A stretch of 64,000 nucleotides of DNA from Chionis minor (GCA_013398295.1 VZSF01008858.1:128198-192197); one strand, 5' to 3'; positions 21,124-33,765 are shown, numbered from the stretch's first letter. The notes: generated from the sequence alone by a model not told the origin. Made by a program: numbers and translations.

Positions 21124-24100
21124 ACCGAATTCATCCCTCCTTAAGCTCACTTTCTCTGTAGGGAAATAACAAGCTGGCTGAAGCAAACTTACCCGGGGTT
21201 GCCGAGGCTTCTGTGCAAGCCTTTTCAAAGTTTCAAATTTAACAAGTTTAAGGATCATGAAATACCTTTTTTTTTTTCCCCGTCAGTTTGCCACAATTAC
21301 TGGAACACCTGCGCTAATTGAGACTGCAAAAAGCTCCTCTGAAACCTGGGAAAAGGCTCGATGACCTTCAGGATTACACAGCCCTTCTTGGAGGGATGCT
21401 GCCTCAGTTGCTCACTGCCGGGCTCTTCTGCGCCAGACCCGCTGCCACTCTCCCGGCACGTTCCTGCTCCAGTGTGAACGTGGTGCTCAGCCGGTGTGCG
21501 GGTGGGAGCCGGGGGGATCAGGAGGGCTCAGCCCTGCACCCTGCCCAGCCTCGAAGGGAGAGCCCAGGGTGACGAGCCCGGGCACCGGATGCATCCCAGC
21601 ATCCCAGCAAGGGGCCCTGGCACCTCTCCGGGGACGTCCAAGGCAAGACTGCAAAGATATTAATGACAATCGCTATTTTTATAGAAAAGCAGAAATGAGA
21701 TCACTTCTTCAAATAACAAAAAACACCAACAAGGGTAAACATGAATGAGGTGGTTCATTTTGAGAAGCTCTTCTGGTAAAAGAGAAATTATCCTAGCACA
21801 ATATGGTGTTTTGCTTTGCTTTCTGTTTTGTTTTCCTAATTTACAATGTGTTTTAGCATCTACGCAAAATATCCCTCCGGCTGCCAATGGCAACAGGACC
21901 CGGAGCGGTGATTTCATGTAAGAGGACACGTCCTCCCCCACCATTTACCCAAACTCTCCCCACTCTGCGCCGAGATATCGTCAAAGCGCTGTGAAGGGGG
22001 TCCAAAGGCTGGGTCTGTCCCCCCTGCGCCCTCCCAGGCGGTGGCAGAGCTGTCACCCTGCAGACCCCGGCTGTCCCCTGGGGGCACCTACCTGTCCCCT
22101 GCAGAGGGGGGGAGGACGGTCCCCCGGGGGGCACACAAGCCTCCTCCCTCCCCACAGCGGTTGCGCTCACGGGGACAGCGGGTGACGCTCACCAGGACAA
22201 GCTGCCAGCGTCAGCCAGGACACGCTAATGCCACTGGAGCGGACACGTGCTGCTCTCCTGGAGCATTAACGACCCATCGTAATAACGAACCTAACACAAA
22301 GGCTGGAAAGAAGCAGGCCGTAATTTCTGTCGGCGCACAAAGGGAAAGGCGCTGCCGGGGGAGCAGCCCGGCTCCAATGAATCATCCCGGGAGGGGAAGG
22401 GGAGGCTGAAAGCGGCTCCTGCGACCTGAGCCCAGCCTTTTTCACGCGCAGGGAAAACAGCCCGCACTGCCGCTCCTCCCGCAATCACGACGGATGCTCG
22501 AGAAGACGACAAAGAATTTATCACTCCTCTCTGGGCAGGCAGAGATAGATGATCTGTGGAGCTGTGGAATTTCCCCAGACCCGATACGAAATCAATCTCC
22601 TGGAAATGTTTCACTAGCCTTACAGAGGGCTATATGGAAACTGCCAGGTCCTCAGGCGAACGGCTTTACCTGCAATCATCTGGGCTGCAGCATTTTAATT
22701 TGTTTCCTTTAAAGAGACTCAAGGGTGCCATAAGAAGCAGTTTCCAGGATTTGAAGGAGACGGCAGAATTTGATCTCTTTCCATGGCCTTGTATGTAATT
22801 ACTGGAAAGAGCGAGAGAGGCAATACGGATGCAAAGACTCAGAGAGGTTAAAAGAAGTTATTCAAAGCCAGCAGACAGAAACTTACCCCTGCCTGGATTT
22901 GGGGGAGGCGTGCGGGAACTGCTAAGCAGGGAGGCAGGACCAAATCTTGCAACCAGCTGTTGGGGGCCCGTTCCCCACAGCTGGACAGGAGCAGCAATTA
23001 CTGCCTACGCGCTGCAACGGGGGCAGCCGGAGGTTCAGCTCAGCTCCGTCCATGGCCTGCATTGAATTTCCCCGCTGGCAGAGGGTGGTTCCAGCCCGGG
23101 TACCGGGGCACGTGGAGCAGCGCACGGTGTTCCAGCAGGGCAGCCCTGGGACACAAACTCTCTCCAGAAGAGCGACGACACCCGGAGCATCCCACGGAGA
23201 AGACCACAAAGGGGTCGTCAGGAAGCGCAGCGGAGGGGACCGAGACCTGCAGCATCCTTCTGGAATGATTACCGTGGGGTTAAGATAACTTTCAAAACAC
23301 TTTTTCAGTTTCTCCTCGCAGGCGCATTTGTCGGCAGCGAAACAAGCCCGCAGTGACCGCTCCTGCAGCACACGCCTCTGCGGGACCACCACCCGCCCGA
23401 GGGCCCTGGCTGCCTTGCGAGGAGTTTCCTTGCACTGCGTCCTTGTAAAAGCCATGCAACTTGTGACACTTACAGTACCCCAAAGCAGTCTGGTTATCTC
23501 CTTTTTTTAATTGCACCTTGACCCAGGGCATGAGCTCCAGCACCGCCGGTGGCTGAACAGCCCTTTCAGGCTCTTGGCGATATCGAGCTCATCTGCCTTT
23601 AACTTTGCAGCTCTGTATTTTAACAGCCTGACTCCTCAGCACCGCCACTTCGAGAGAATTTCTTACGTGTCATCTAGTTTTAGTGCTATTCTATTTCATT
23701 TGCTACCTTAGCTTAATAATTTTTTAACATAGTTTCAGTTTGTGTTTCTCTCTCATCTTCATCTGTTCCTGATATTTTATTTTTCCAATAAACTAAGTAA
23801 TTTAATGGCCCTAATCCTCCTATTTAAGCATGAATGTGGAGGCTGCAGAAAGAACTCCCGATTTAAATCTGTCAGTCAAACGTAATTTAATCTATCATCA
23901 TCTTTGTATCTAAAACCACTCCATGGGAAGGAAAGCATGACTGGTATTCAGTTTACCTTTAAAACATCCAGCTTTACAGCTTTCTGGTGCTTGCTTTTCT
24001 TATGCATGGGCTGTTAGAAACTGACAGCATTATACAGACCCTGGACAACTCAAAGTCATGACTATTTGGGTCCAGAGGGGACTGCACAGGTTTTTGAGAG

Positions 24101-25931
24101 TCCAAGGACACATCCACCGCACGTGGACGGAGTCAAGGAGCTTTAGAGTGAAGAACCTGGACGGGGAATGCCCCCAGCTCCTCCGTCCCATTCCAGGAGT
24201 GCCCCACGCTCACCTTTAGCGACCAACCCCGGGACACGTGCAGCGCCCAGAGACCCACCTGCGAGGGCAGCAGAAACGCACCTCACCGGTGGCTGCAGCG
24301 CTCATTTAATCACCCCCCTGCCCAGCGCCCCTGCGAGGAGCAGTATCAGGCAGCAGCAGAAAATGTTCAACAAGGCTCACTGCACAAGACGCCAGCTCCT
24401 GAAATCGATCCATGTGAGACAGAGCAGCTAATTACTGCACACGCACGGTACAACATCTCAATCCCAGCTCCAAGTCCCCAGGGGTTACAGACACGGAAAG
24501 AGTTTGTTGGTGGCTCGAGCACCTTGGCGCAACAGGCTGCTGTGGGCTTCCAGCACTGCCCAGGCTCCTCTGCCATGTCTGTTTTTTGGCGCTTTATTCT
24601 GATTTACATTTTCCCAGTTTCACTAGGATCACGGGAGATCCACGTAACGTAGTGCTGGGGGTGCAGACGATGCAGCCAGCGTAACAGTGAGGACCCTGAG
24701 GGCATCCAGGCTGTGTCGGAGCTGCTGCATCCTGCTGCCAGTCCCACCGCTCCGAGCACTGAGGGACAGGCAGGGAGGAATGTTAAATCCTGGCTGGGGA
24801 GGACGGACCAGGAAAGAGCAGTCCTTGGGATGGCTGGTGGCCAGCGGCCCCTTGGAAGTGAACTGGGGCGTCAGAGCTGCCCCACATCCACCCCCAACCC
24901 CACCTCCCGAGGAAGCTGAGGGTATCTCCGGGTTCCTCGGGTCTGGAGCAGGAGCACCCGCTCAGCTGGATGGCTTTGGACTTGTGTGGGTCACGACTTC
25001 TACACAAATCCTCCCGTCTTCTTCCACAGGTGAGATCAGAGGTTGGGAAGAAGGCTCACGGCATGAGAACCACCGTTACCCTGGAGCATCAAGCACTAAA
25101 TGATTGTGCTCCACCCGTGAGACCCGTTGTGTAACGGAGATGTCATTCTTCATGAATAATAAAGGACCTTTCATAAAAATTTTACCAGCAGCTGGATACT
25201 AAACGTGTGGGTGAGGGGTCCTTGAGTCCTCCAAAGCTGGCAGCAGAGCGGTGCGTGGCACAGACACAAAGGAAAAGGCACAGGATCACGAGTCCCAGAG
25301 CCTCAGCGCTGGTGACTTCTGTCGAGCACCGCTGCTCACCTGCAGAAGTGAAAAAATAAAAAATACCTGGATGTATGTCAGGGTAAATTTGTAAAATTGG
25401 ACCAAGTAATTGCTCTTCTAGAAAGTTCTTGTTGGTTGTTGTTTGTTTATTTCGATGTAGTCAATCACTGCTGCCGTGGGAGAGAAGCTTGGAGCCAGGT
25501 CTGTCAAAGCCCCGAGGGATCACTGCGTGATGCTCACCCGAGCTGGAGCGTTCCAAGCCCGCGACGGTCCGTATGTTGTCAGCTGCAGTGAACAGCCCGG
25601 CAGTCGGGCGCAGCAGCCATTGAGCAGATGACCACGTTTTATTCTGGCCCTTATTTCATCCTGCAGCAATTAGCCAAGAAAGAAAGGGCCCTGTCATGCT
25701 GTCATTCCAGCCTTATGTATTCCAGCGCGTTTAGGGAGACAGAACCCACAGGCAGGTGCCTTCTGGATCCCGAATAAAAACGCTATTAATGCCTGCTAAC
25801 GCGCACCAGGGTTTTCACAACTGCAGCGCAAGGTAACAGCTACTCATCCCCGCTGGGTTTCAGCCACCTCAGGAGATGACTTTTGACAAACCCAAGGCAA
25901 TCCGGAAAACGTGTGTGCGCCAGGAGAGGGC
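21124..25931. other. Intergenic DNA with AT-rich islands
   Basis: AT-rich or balanced islands lie at 21640-21900, 22490-22880, 23570-24060 and 25100-25200, separated by GC-rich stretches. The islands are low in CpG and contain several TAAT-type cores, so they are plausible conserved regulatory elements, but that is inference only. A minus-strand donor-like GGGTAAGT near 22883 has an acceptor-like sequence before it, but its possible frames do not agree with the other candidate exons. Confidence 0.45.
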
Positions 25932-25955
25932 GGGGGGGGGGGGGGGGGTGGGGGN

Positions 25956-25985
<30 letters not shown>
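25932..25985. repeat. Poly-G tract with one undetermined base
   Basis: Seventeen G, one T (25949), five G, an N at 25955, then thirty G. The N is the only ambiguous base seen in the window and marks unreliable sequence. The tract could form a G-quadruplex on the plus strand. It lies directly before an AT-rich TATGCAAAAGG. Any frame translated through it, such as the one containing poly-Gly, is meaningless. Confidence 0.95.
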
Positions 25986-25986
<1 letters not shown>

Positions 25987-26551
25987 TATGCAAAAGGGTT
26001 TTGTACAAGGGATCAAAGCGCCCTGAGAGCACCATATTGCACTAACCCCGCTGCAGAACAAGCTTCTGGTCCCCATGTGAGCCTGCACCCCAAAAGACAG
26101 GGATTTCCCACCTCCAGGCTTTTTACTGCCTCTTCGATTGTGCATGTGAATGTGAACAGGGCCCCCCCGTGCTGTCCCTGCTCCCCAGGAGTGAAGCCCC
26201 TGTGGGGTCCCTCCAGCTCCTGCGGCAGGGGCTGCGCCGGGGTTCGGCATCGTCGGCAGTGGGTGCTGCCAGGAGGTTCCTGCACCCGCGGGGGGCACCC
26301 CCCATCCCCCTGGGCTTTGCCGGCGCCGGGGACGAGCCCTGCGCCAGCGCTCGCACATTCAATGGATGTCAGGTCCTTCCCCTTTGCTCCACCTCGAAAT
26401 AAAAACATAAATCTGATGTCCACGTCCTAGTTTTCTGCAATAATATCTTCCCCATAAATATCTTCTAAATAGTCCCAACCTAACACATAGCTAATAAAAG
26501 CACTCTTTATGGTTATTAGACAAGTGAAATGTCCCTGGACTGAACAATTAC
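25986..26551. other. Intergenic DNA beside the candidate exon
   Basis: GC-rich to about 26380, then AT-rich. No gene is recognised. The last part would be intronic if the candidate minus-strand exon beginning at 26674 is real. Confidence 0.4.
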
Positions 26552-26674
26552 CTTCAAATATCTGTTCAGAACTGGCTGGGAGTGGAAATCAGTTTCTTCC
26601 TCCCCAGGTACAAATCCATAATGAGGATTTATTTCTGAGGTGGTGGGAATGAGGTAATCCCTCTCCTTCTTCAG
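26552..26674 (-). other. Candidate coding exon, unidentified minus-strand gene
   Basis: On the minus strand, a 16-base T-run (complement of 26689-26704) and GCTCCTTATCTCAG form a very good acceptor ending at 26675. Next come exactly 123 bases (41 open codons) and the donor AAG|GTAATT at 26552/26551. Reading from the first base gives a peptide with ERDYLIPTTSEINPHYG, FVPGEEE and SQPVLNRYLK. The exon is symmetric (codon boundaries at both ends). The balanced amino-acid mix, with a Pro/Tyr/Gly-rich core, is unlike the GC-driven frames around it. I cannot assign it to a family; a loose resemblance of NPHYGFVPG to motifs in axonemal proteins is an impression, not a match. It may be a chance combination of splice-like sites. 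Confidence 0.33.
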
Positions 26675-29600
26675 CTGAGATAAGGAGCAAAAAAAAAAAA
26701 AAAAGTACAAGTTAATACTGAAGCATCTGGAAAAGCAAATGATTTGCAGGAGGAAGGGGCAGGAGGTCAATAGCACAGAAAAGCTTTAAATAATAAGAGG
26801 GACAAATGGCTGGTTTGGCTAACGCTGTCCTGGGAGGGGAGACGGCAGCAAACGGGCGATGTGGCCGCGGGAGCTGAGAACCACCTGTGGGTCCCTGCCC
26901 CGCGCGGCGCAGCACAAACCTCCCCGCTCCCCACCGGTGGGGTTCCGCTCTGGTGCTGCGGATCCTGCCGAAGACAGGACCTGGAAAAGCAGGATGAAGG
27001 AGCACTCAGAGTCAGGGGGACCTCTGCTTCCTGCTGCCACCGCTGGACACCGAGCAACAAATGACCCCAAAACGCCCACACTGGATCAGTTAACTGGCTG
27101 TTAACAGGGGACTTGGAAAATTGCGGACCCGTCTGCGGGCAGCAGCGCTGAGCCCGCCCAGGGCAGGAGTCGTCCTGCCAGCCGCGAACAACCCGGGAGC
27201 GGGTGTCAGCCCCCTGGGACCCCCAGAAAGCTTTGCGCTCCTGCACGCCCTGCACCAGCAGCTGTGCCCTGGGCTGCGTGTCTTTGTGACTCCAGACCAC
27301 ACAAACCATGCTGTGTCCTCCTTCTCCCTGCTATTTCATCTCGCCCTCTCCACCAGGTGAGCAACACCGGCAACAAATACCCGCTTAGCAGAGGAGGGAA
27401 GACAAATACGCTTTTAGACCTGGAATATGCAGCTATTATTACAAATATTTGACAACATTAGGACAGTTACTATCAGCCTCTCAGTTATTCTCCATTGGTC
27501 TAATATCCGCTAAAAATAAATCCAATGCCTAAATCACCTGTGAGAGCGCCGAGAAGCGATCTGCCATTCCAGTCCTGCCAGGTGACAGACGAACGCTCAG
27601 GACAGACGGACGCCGAGCTCCGCTGCAGTCCTGCAACCAGCCGGGGCTGCGCCAATGTGGGACAAGCCTGGGACTGCACAGGTTAGTGCCGGCTGTGCCA
27701 GGCCAGACCCGGGATACAGCAGCCGTCCTCTCCCCTTTCCCAGCGAGAGGCTGGAGAATTGGTCCGAAAACAAACCGACGCGCTGCTTTTGAAGGGACGG
27801 CTTTTTTCTATTTAATTTCAGTAAAATTGTTACTATAATAGTGCTACTTCGGTAAAACACATAAAATTGCCATAAAATGAAGCAGATGAGAAGAAATTGT
27901 ATCGTCTGGGAAATGAAACTGTTGCCCGGTCTCTGTTCTCCAGCAAAGCCACAGCTATTGGTAAAACTGCCCTATGCAAATGTAATAATTTGAGAAACAG
28001 CGTAGATTAGGATAAACGAGTATATTTTTAGGAATCGATTGAGGAAAAACGCCTCGGCGCTCTCCTGGGACCTGTGCTCTGCGTTTGCTGATCAGCTTTG
28101 CTTCCTGCCGAACCCCCTGGTAGTTCTGTAGTAGGCAGAAGAGGAATTTGTTGATGCTACAGAAAATGAAGTCCCGCGCAGCAGTCAATAGGAAATAATG
28201 GATATCAATTACGCAGCTGGAACTGCTGACTTGATCAGATTTTATAACTCTTTACTCTAGGGGTCTTCTTAATAAATCCATTGAGAGAAGTGTCATATCT
28301 TTTACAGCAATATGTTTCTAATGTTTTATTTCCTGTGAAGGAGCGACTGGCAGTTTTACAAAACGCTCCTCGGCGTCTCCCATAGCCTCGTGGAGGCCTC
28401 AGATTGATGGGAGACGGACATGAGCGATTTGTTCTCTAATGCAGGGACCAGTTTGCCATAATGTTCTGAAATTGCCGCTGGAAACCAGACGGATTCCTTC
28501 CCTTCTGCTTCAGCCCCATTTACGGCACAGGGCCAGGCTCCCGACGAGTGATTTAATGAGCGCCTCTCAGCAAGGTGCTAAAAGATTGGGTCACCTAAAA
28601 GCAAATCGCCTGTGGAGGAGTATCCTGGATTCTGTTGCAGTCGGGAAACAGCATCGTCCCGCGGGTGCGTGAGCAGCTCCCCGGCCCCGCGCCTGCGCAG
28701 GGCGACCACAGCCGCATCCGCTCGAACCAGGCTGAAACCCAGCGCTGAGCAGGGGAAAGCTCACCCGCGTCTGCCACACGCAGCCTTTTATCTGCATTTT
28801 TATTTAATCCGGCCACCATCTCAAGCGCTGCAAGCAGAAATGCAGCCTTCTTACGTGACATCTTTCCTATGGTAAATCTAATTAAACAGCCATTAAAATG
28901 TGTGTTAGGTCGATTACATCAAGGTGACCCGCAGCTCCTGCTAAATGTTAATAACCGCGTTCGCCACTAACGGGCATTCAGCAGGGAACAGGCGGTACTA
29001 TTTCTATTGATGTAGCCTTTGGATGGATACGGGTATTAGAGCGTTCTGTGTGCTCCAGACTCCCAAATAAATGCACATCTAATTTTCTGGCAGCTGAAGT
29101 GTTTCCTGTGCCCCCCCCAGCACCCCCAGCCCATTCTGGCCCCCTAGTCGAGCCGCTCCTGCAGCACGACACGCAGGGCAGCAGCGGACACATGCAAAGG
29201 GAAAAAAGGCACAAGCAGCATCTCTAAAACCCTGGCGAGGGAAAAGCACCACAACGCGAGAAGGGAGAGGAGGGAGGTGGGACCCCACCTGCGCGCTGCA
29301 GGCGCTGCCCCCAGCCCCACCACGGGGCAGGTCTGTCCCTCCACCTGTAGGCAGGGAGGCTGCTTGTTTCCCAGCCCGCGTGAACACCCACAAACGTCTT
29401 TAAATCCTCAATTCGGGCCAAAATCCGGAATAATTTTCCTGATTTATGCTGGCCTGACCTCCAGTCTCAGAACCACACATAGCTCACGCTGATGTTTGCA
29501 AAACTCTGCAGGCTGGTTTCCACATCCCTATCCACAACCAGACCTGCTAATGCCCAGCAAAGAAATATTTTTTCTTTTATAAGCAGGCAATTTATCCTGT

Positions 29601-29987
29601 GAAGGTTAACGGCAGCAAAATGCTACTGATGAGACTGATAACTGAGAACAGCGTCTGTACATTATTGCAGGTTTTTATCATGCACCCTAAGCATCATTAT
29701 GCTAAAGAAAACCTCCACCATGTACTAAATCAAAGTCAGACAGATCTACAACTAAAAAATTACTTGCTTTGGTTGTTACCTTATGTTTGACTTTACAAGT
29801 TTATTCCTTTAACTGCAGCTGCAGTCAAAAATAGGAAATATCCCACCAATCTGCAAAATAGCTGAACAGGTGGAAAATGTCTCACTTCCCCCTTGCACCT
29901 GTCAGCAAACATGATTTGGACACTCGGGCTACACGGCTGCATAAACCTCCCCCCCATCAGTAATTAGCAACGACAACATTAATTTAC
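26675..29987. other. Intergenic or intronic DNA with balanced-composition islands
   Basis: GC-rich at 26820-27300. The tracts 27780-28330 and 28790-29090 are balanced to AT-rich, with TAATTA- and TTTAAT-type cores, and are good candidates for conserved elements. A good minus-strand acceptor (TTCTGCCTACTACAG ending 28126) opens into a frame of about 55 codons, but its only in-frame donor (CAG|GTCCCA) is poor, so I do not call it an exon. A 16-base A-run lies at 26689-26704. Confidence 0.4.
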
Positions 29988-30126
29988 CAGCATTTCCAAC
30001 CATGCCATGGCATCAGGCTGAGACAGAGCGAGGCCGCAAGGGCTCAGAGGTATAATTACTGTCTTCAAAACCTCCTTGGGAGCCTGGTGGATTGTTCCCA
30101 CACCTGGCTGTAACTCACACACGTAC
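29988..30126 (-). other. Weak candidate coding exon, minus strand
   Basis: On the minus strand, the pyrimidine-rich CTTCCTGCCCGTTTTCTCAG ends at 30127. It precedes 139 bases: one base finishing a codon, then 46 open codons including YVCELQPGVGTIHQAPKEVL and MAWLEML. The donor-like CTG|GTAAAT follows at 29988/29987 and leaves the frame at a codon boundary, so it could join in frame to the exon at 26674-26552. The donor is only fair and the CAG|GTACGT at the acceptor could itself be read as a donor. No homology is recognised. Confidence 0.15.
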
Positions 30127-30166
30127 CTGAGAAAACGGGCAGGAAGCCCAGGGTGGGCAGCAGGGT

Positions 30167-30255
30167 GGACAGACCCCGTCCTCAGGCGCCAGCCCCTCGG
30201 GACAGACCCCGCGCTCGGGCACCAGCCCCACGGGACAGACCCCGTGCTCGCACCC
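30167..30255. repeat. 33-bp tandem repeat, about 2.7 copies
   Basis: GGACAGACCCCG-headed units start at 30167, 30200 and 30233. The first two are 33 bases each and differ at a few positions; the third decays after GTGCTCGCACCCC. Because 33 is a multiple of three, every frame yields an 11-residue peptide repeat, which explains the repetitive open frames on both strands here. Confidence 0.85.
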
Positions 30256-31908
30256 CGGCGGGGAAGAGGGGCAGCGCTGCACCGCCTGGGTCTGGCGATG
30301 CTGGTCCTCCCGGCCAAGACACCAACACACCTTCCTCCTGCTGCTCCTGGGAAGAACAGAGATCGTTTCGCATAATTACGCAAACAATCGCCCATGCTAA
30401 CAACTGACGAGACAAACAAATGAGACAGATCAATGCTGAAGGATGGAATGGAGCACTAAGGAACTGGGCTGAGTCTCAGTGTTTCGGTCTGTTAACGGTC
30501 CTGACAGAGACGGGAGGTAAAACGCAGCTGCAATTCGTGTGCCACAGGGGATGCTGCCGCCCTTCCCGCACCGGCTGTTCCAGGGGAAGGGACCTGTTTC
30601 CCAGGCTCTCAACCCCCCTTTTGGGAGTGGGAGCCACCATGTCCATTTTCTGGACTTGAAGCAGGACACTGATGGGGGTCTCAGCCCAGCTCCGGGCTTA
30701 TTTCCCTTTCCTATACAAAATGGAGAGTCGGGAATAACATTCACTCATGAGCACCGCTGGAGTGCTGACCCCACGCACACACGACCCGGCAGAGAGCGGC
30801 TGCTCCAGCCAAACGATTCCACACCCCTTGGCAGGTCCGATGGCTGCAACAAGGAATGCAGTTGCCCGGTGCTCGCAGCATTGCTGGGATCCCTGCCTGA
30901 GGAATGCCAGGAACGTGGAAAGCCGTGTTCCACAGGACTGCCATCGACATGCCGCACACCAGCGTGCTGGGAGACGAGGAGGCACAGGAACGATGAACCC
31001 CCCCGGGTGCAACGATAAAGGAATGCACTAGGGTTAAGAACAAAAAAGAAAGGAGAAATGGAGCCAGGCTGTAACACAGAGAGCTTCTGTTCCCTGGGCT
31101 TTGGCAACCCTTCTCAAGGCAAACTTGTCTTTTCCAGCACCCTTTTCATGTTTCCTTTTTCATACACCCAAAATAGGTTTGCTACGAGCACTTTGAGAGT
31201 GGTCAAATATTAAACTCTGTGCTCAGCAAAGGGTATGATAAATATGCTCGAACAAATGATAGCGTACACCAATTTAACAATAATTCTGGAATAAGCACTG
31301 CATACTCATTTTGAGCCTTTGGTGCAGCTCGGCGAACGCCCTTCCCAATGTCAGTGTGACTCCAGAGGATTAAATGCACAATCCAGCATTAGCCGGGTCA
31401 GAGTTGAGGCTTCTGGCCAACAAGAGCGATTCATCGGCTTGCTTTTACCAGGGGCACTGTGTGCCTGTTGCACTGCAATTTCATCTGGGCAATTTTTAAA
31501 ATCTGTGTTTATTTTCAGATCTTTGTTGCTGTGTATTATTTTGAGTTTGAATTTCTGTTTAAAGCATGCCTTCGTATTAATCCTTCAGCTATTAAGATGT
31601 ATCTCTGCCAAGCATGGAAGGCACAGTAAAACTAATTAAATAACATCCAAGAGCCTTAGCACTGCCATTAGTTACTATTACAGAAATACATTAAACTGAG
31701 GAACTGCTTGTTTAAAAATAATTGCAAGGGATGCACAATGGGCTAATTTTTCCCATGATGGACCATCTGCTTGTAGACGGGAGCCAGGAGAGCGCGGGCT
31801 CACGGCAGAGACCCGCAGGGCTCGGCCACCCCACTGCAGGTGGGGAGAGGACATGAATCCGTCGGTCCAGGTTTGGAGCAAGGATGCAACAAGGGAAGGG
31901 GACGACTT
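30256..31908. other. Intergenic DNA
   Basis: GC-balanced to 31110, then AT-rich to about 31760, with T-rich and ATTAA-rich sequence that could be conserved non-coding DNA. No gene, RNA gene or transposon is recognised. Confidence 0.45.
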
Positions 31909-32089
31909 ACAAAATCCGGAGTCATCGGCTGCTCAGCTGCCACCCAGGGCACACAGAGGGTTTGGGGGCCACCGCCTGCCCCCTGGGCAGGAGCCCGTTG
32001 GCAAGCCAGGTTCCAGCGCTGCTTCACTGCTGCCTTCAGAGCCCAGGCTGCTCCCAGCGACCGCTTTGTCACTGCCGGCCGGGAACACC
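31909..32089 (-). other. Weak candidate exon, minus strand
   Basis: On the minus strand a long pyrimidine tract, CTTTCTCTTCCCTTCGTTTTTGTTCCTCTAG, reads into a GC-rich open segment of about 180 bases that ends at TTT|GTAAGT near 31909. More than one frame is open over much of it, as expected for GC-rich DNA, so coding capacity cannot be decided. The strong acceptor would also fit a non-coding RNA exon. Confidence 0.12.
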
Positions 32090-33651
32090 TAGAGGAACAA
32101 AAACGAAGGGAAGAGAAAGGGTAGACGTGGAGGATTGCTGTTGGAAGGGACACATGCGACAGAAATGAGCAATTCTACGCAGAAATCCACTGAATTTCAC
32201 AGGGGGTAATGAATTAAATGAAGTGGAAAGCATGGCACGAACTGGAGATTTGCTGTAGTGACTAATGTAATTAACCTCTATTGAAATAATTAAGCCTCCT
32301 CGTTTGTGCTGCATGAGCGGCACATCCGAAAGGGCAGGTGGGAGCCAGTTCCGCACCGGCAGTGGGCAGGAGGCACCGGACCAGGCTGAGGGTGCTCCCT
32401 CCCAGTCCTGGCATTCCCTGTCGCAGCAGGATGCTGCTCTGCAGCTCTGCCTGCGGCACAGAGAGAATAAACCACACAGGTTTAGGAAAATAAGATCTCG
32501 GTCACAAACATCCCACAAAATGCCGTGGCCCATTCCTCTCGGAGGTGATAAACTGACGCATTTTCCTTCCTTCAGCAGAGGATTGCTTTATGCCAGTCAG
32601 CGAGGCAGGGTTCTGTTGTCTCTAGTTATTAATTCACTTTTATTGGCTGCAGTGCCTTTCCACGTTTTATTACCAAATAGCTCACACTAGCAGAATGGTT
32701 TTTCCTTTAGGTTACGCACAGAGGTTTGACTTTCCCAAGCGGGCACCATGGAGAGGAGAACTCCGGCAGCGCCCGCCCTGGGGGACCGCAGGGACCGGGC
32801 GGCATAAGGAAACTTTTCAAAGCACCACTGATCCGTCTTTTGAGCTAAGGAGGGACAGGAGACGTGGGCAGGTCATTAAGCAAAGAGTCACCACCTTTCT
32901 GCTAGCCATGAACATAGCCGTGCCCGAAGCACGAGGCCGCTCCTGCAGGTCGATGCTCCCTGTTGTACCCAGAGCAGCTGCTGCTGCACAAACCTGCCCC
33001 TCGCCGCGGGAAGGGGCTGCAGACGCCACGGCTGTTCCTTGATGCAGGAACGGCTTCATTTTGTGAATGCTCAGAGGTTACCTGGCACGGCAGTGACTGC
33101 AAAACGGCTGGTAACAAAAGGAGTTCGCTGCGTCTTTTTGTTCTGCTACTCACCCAAAAGGGCGTTCGCTCTGTGCGCCGCTGTCTGGACGAAAGGATTT
33201 CCTCTCCCCCTCCTGCCGGTGCATGTGTTGGTGGGGTGCAGTGAATCTCTCTGTCTGCTGAGTTTGTGTTTCCCTGCTAAAGACCGGCTGGCTGTGGAGG
33301 AGCACTGCAAAAACGCTGATCCCTTTTTCCCCACTTTCGCTGCTCGAGGCGCATGATGAAAACAGCATAAGATTTAGATTGATTTTTTTTTCTGTCCTGA
33401 AAATATGCTCTGAAATGCTTTCGTTGTCAAAGCACTGCACTCTGTGATAAGGGACATTTTTCTCTATAGCAATTATTTTGAATGCTGCTATTAGATCGAC
33501 TGTGAAAACCCAATACCATCACGTAAGGTACTAACGATATTGAAAGACCAGGTTCCTTCACTGCTCCCAAACAGCAGCTCCCTGCTGTGGGGCATCACGT
33601 CACTCCGGGTCCCGCTGGAGTCAGGGCAACAGGAAGGTGGGCAGATCATTA
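32090..33651. other. Intergenic DNA
   Basis: Mixed composition with AT-rich patches at 32150-32300 and 33350-33550. No feature beyond short chance open frames. Confidence 0.45.
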
Positions 33652-33666
33652 TTTTTTTTTTTTTTT
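33652..33666. repeat. T homopolymer
   Basis: An uninterrupted run of about 15 T. No retroposon body is attached. Confidence 0.85.
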
Positions 33667-33765
33667 AGAAGATTGGCACCTGAAATGAGTCCCCCGCACA
33701 GACACCCATTTGTGCTAAAGTTAAAAAACCAAAAATCCTCCAGTGCTTTACTTGCTTTGAGACCC

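Noticed and set aside
28000..28125. Minus-strand segment after a good acceptor at 28126
   Set aside because: About 55 open codons, but the only usable in-frame donor (CAG|GTCCCA) is poor.
28595..28861. Minus-strand frame starting MSRKKAAFLLAALEM with a donor-like GGTGAGC
   Set aside because: Its end phase does not fit the neighbouring candidate exon, the next acceptor leads to an early stop, and the AT-rich part looks more like non-coding conserved DNA.
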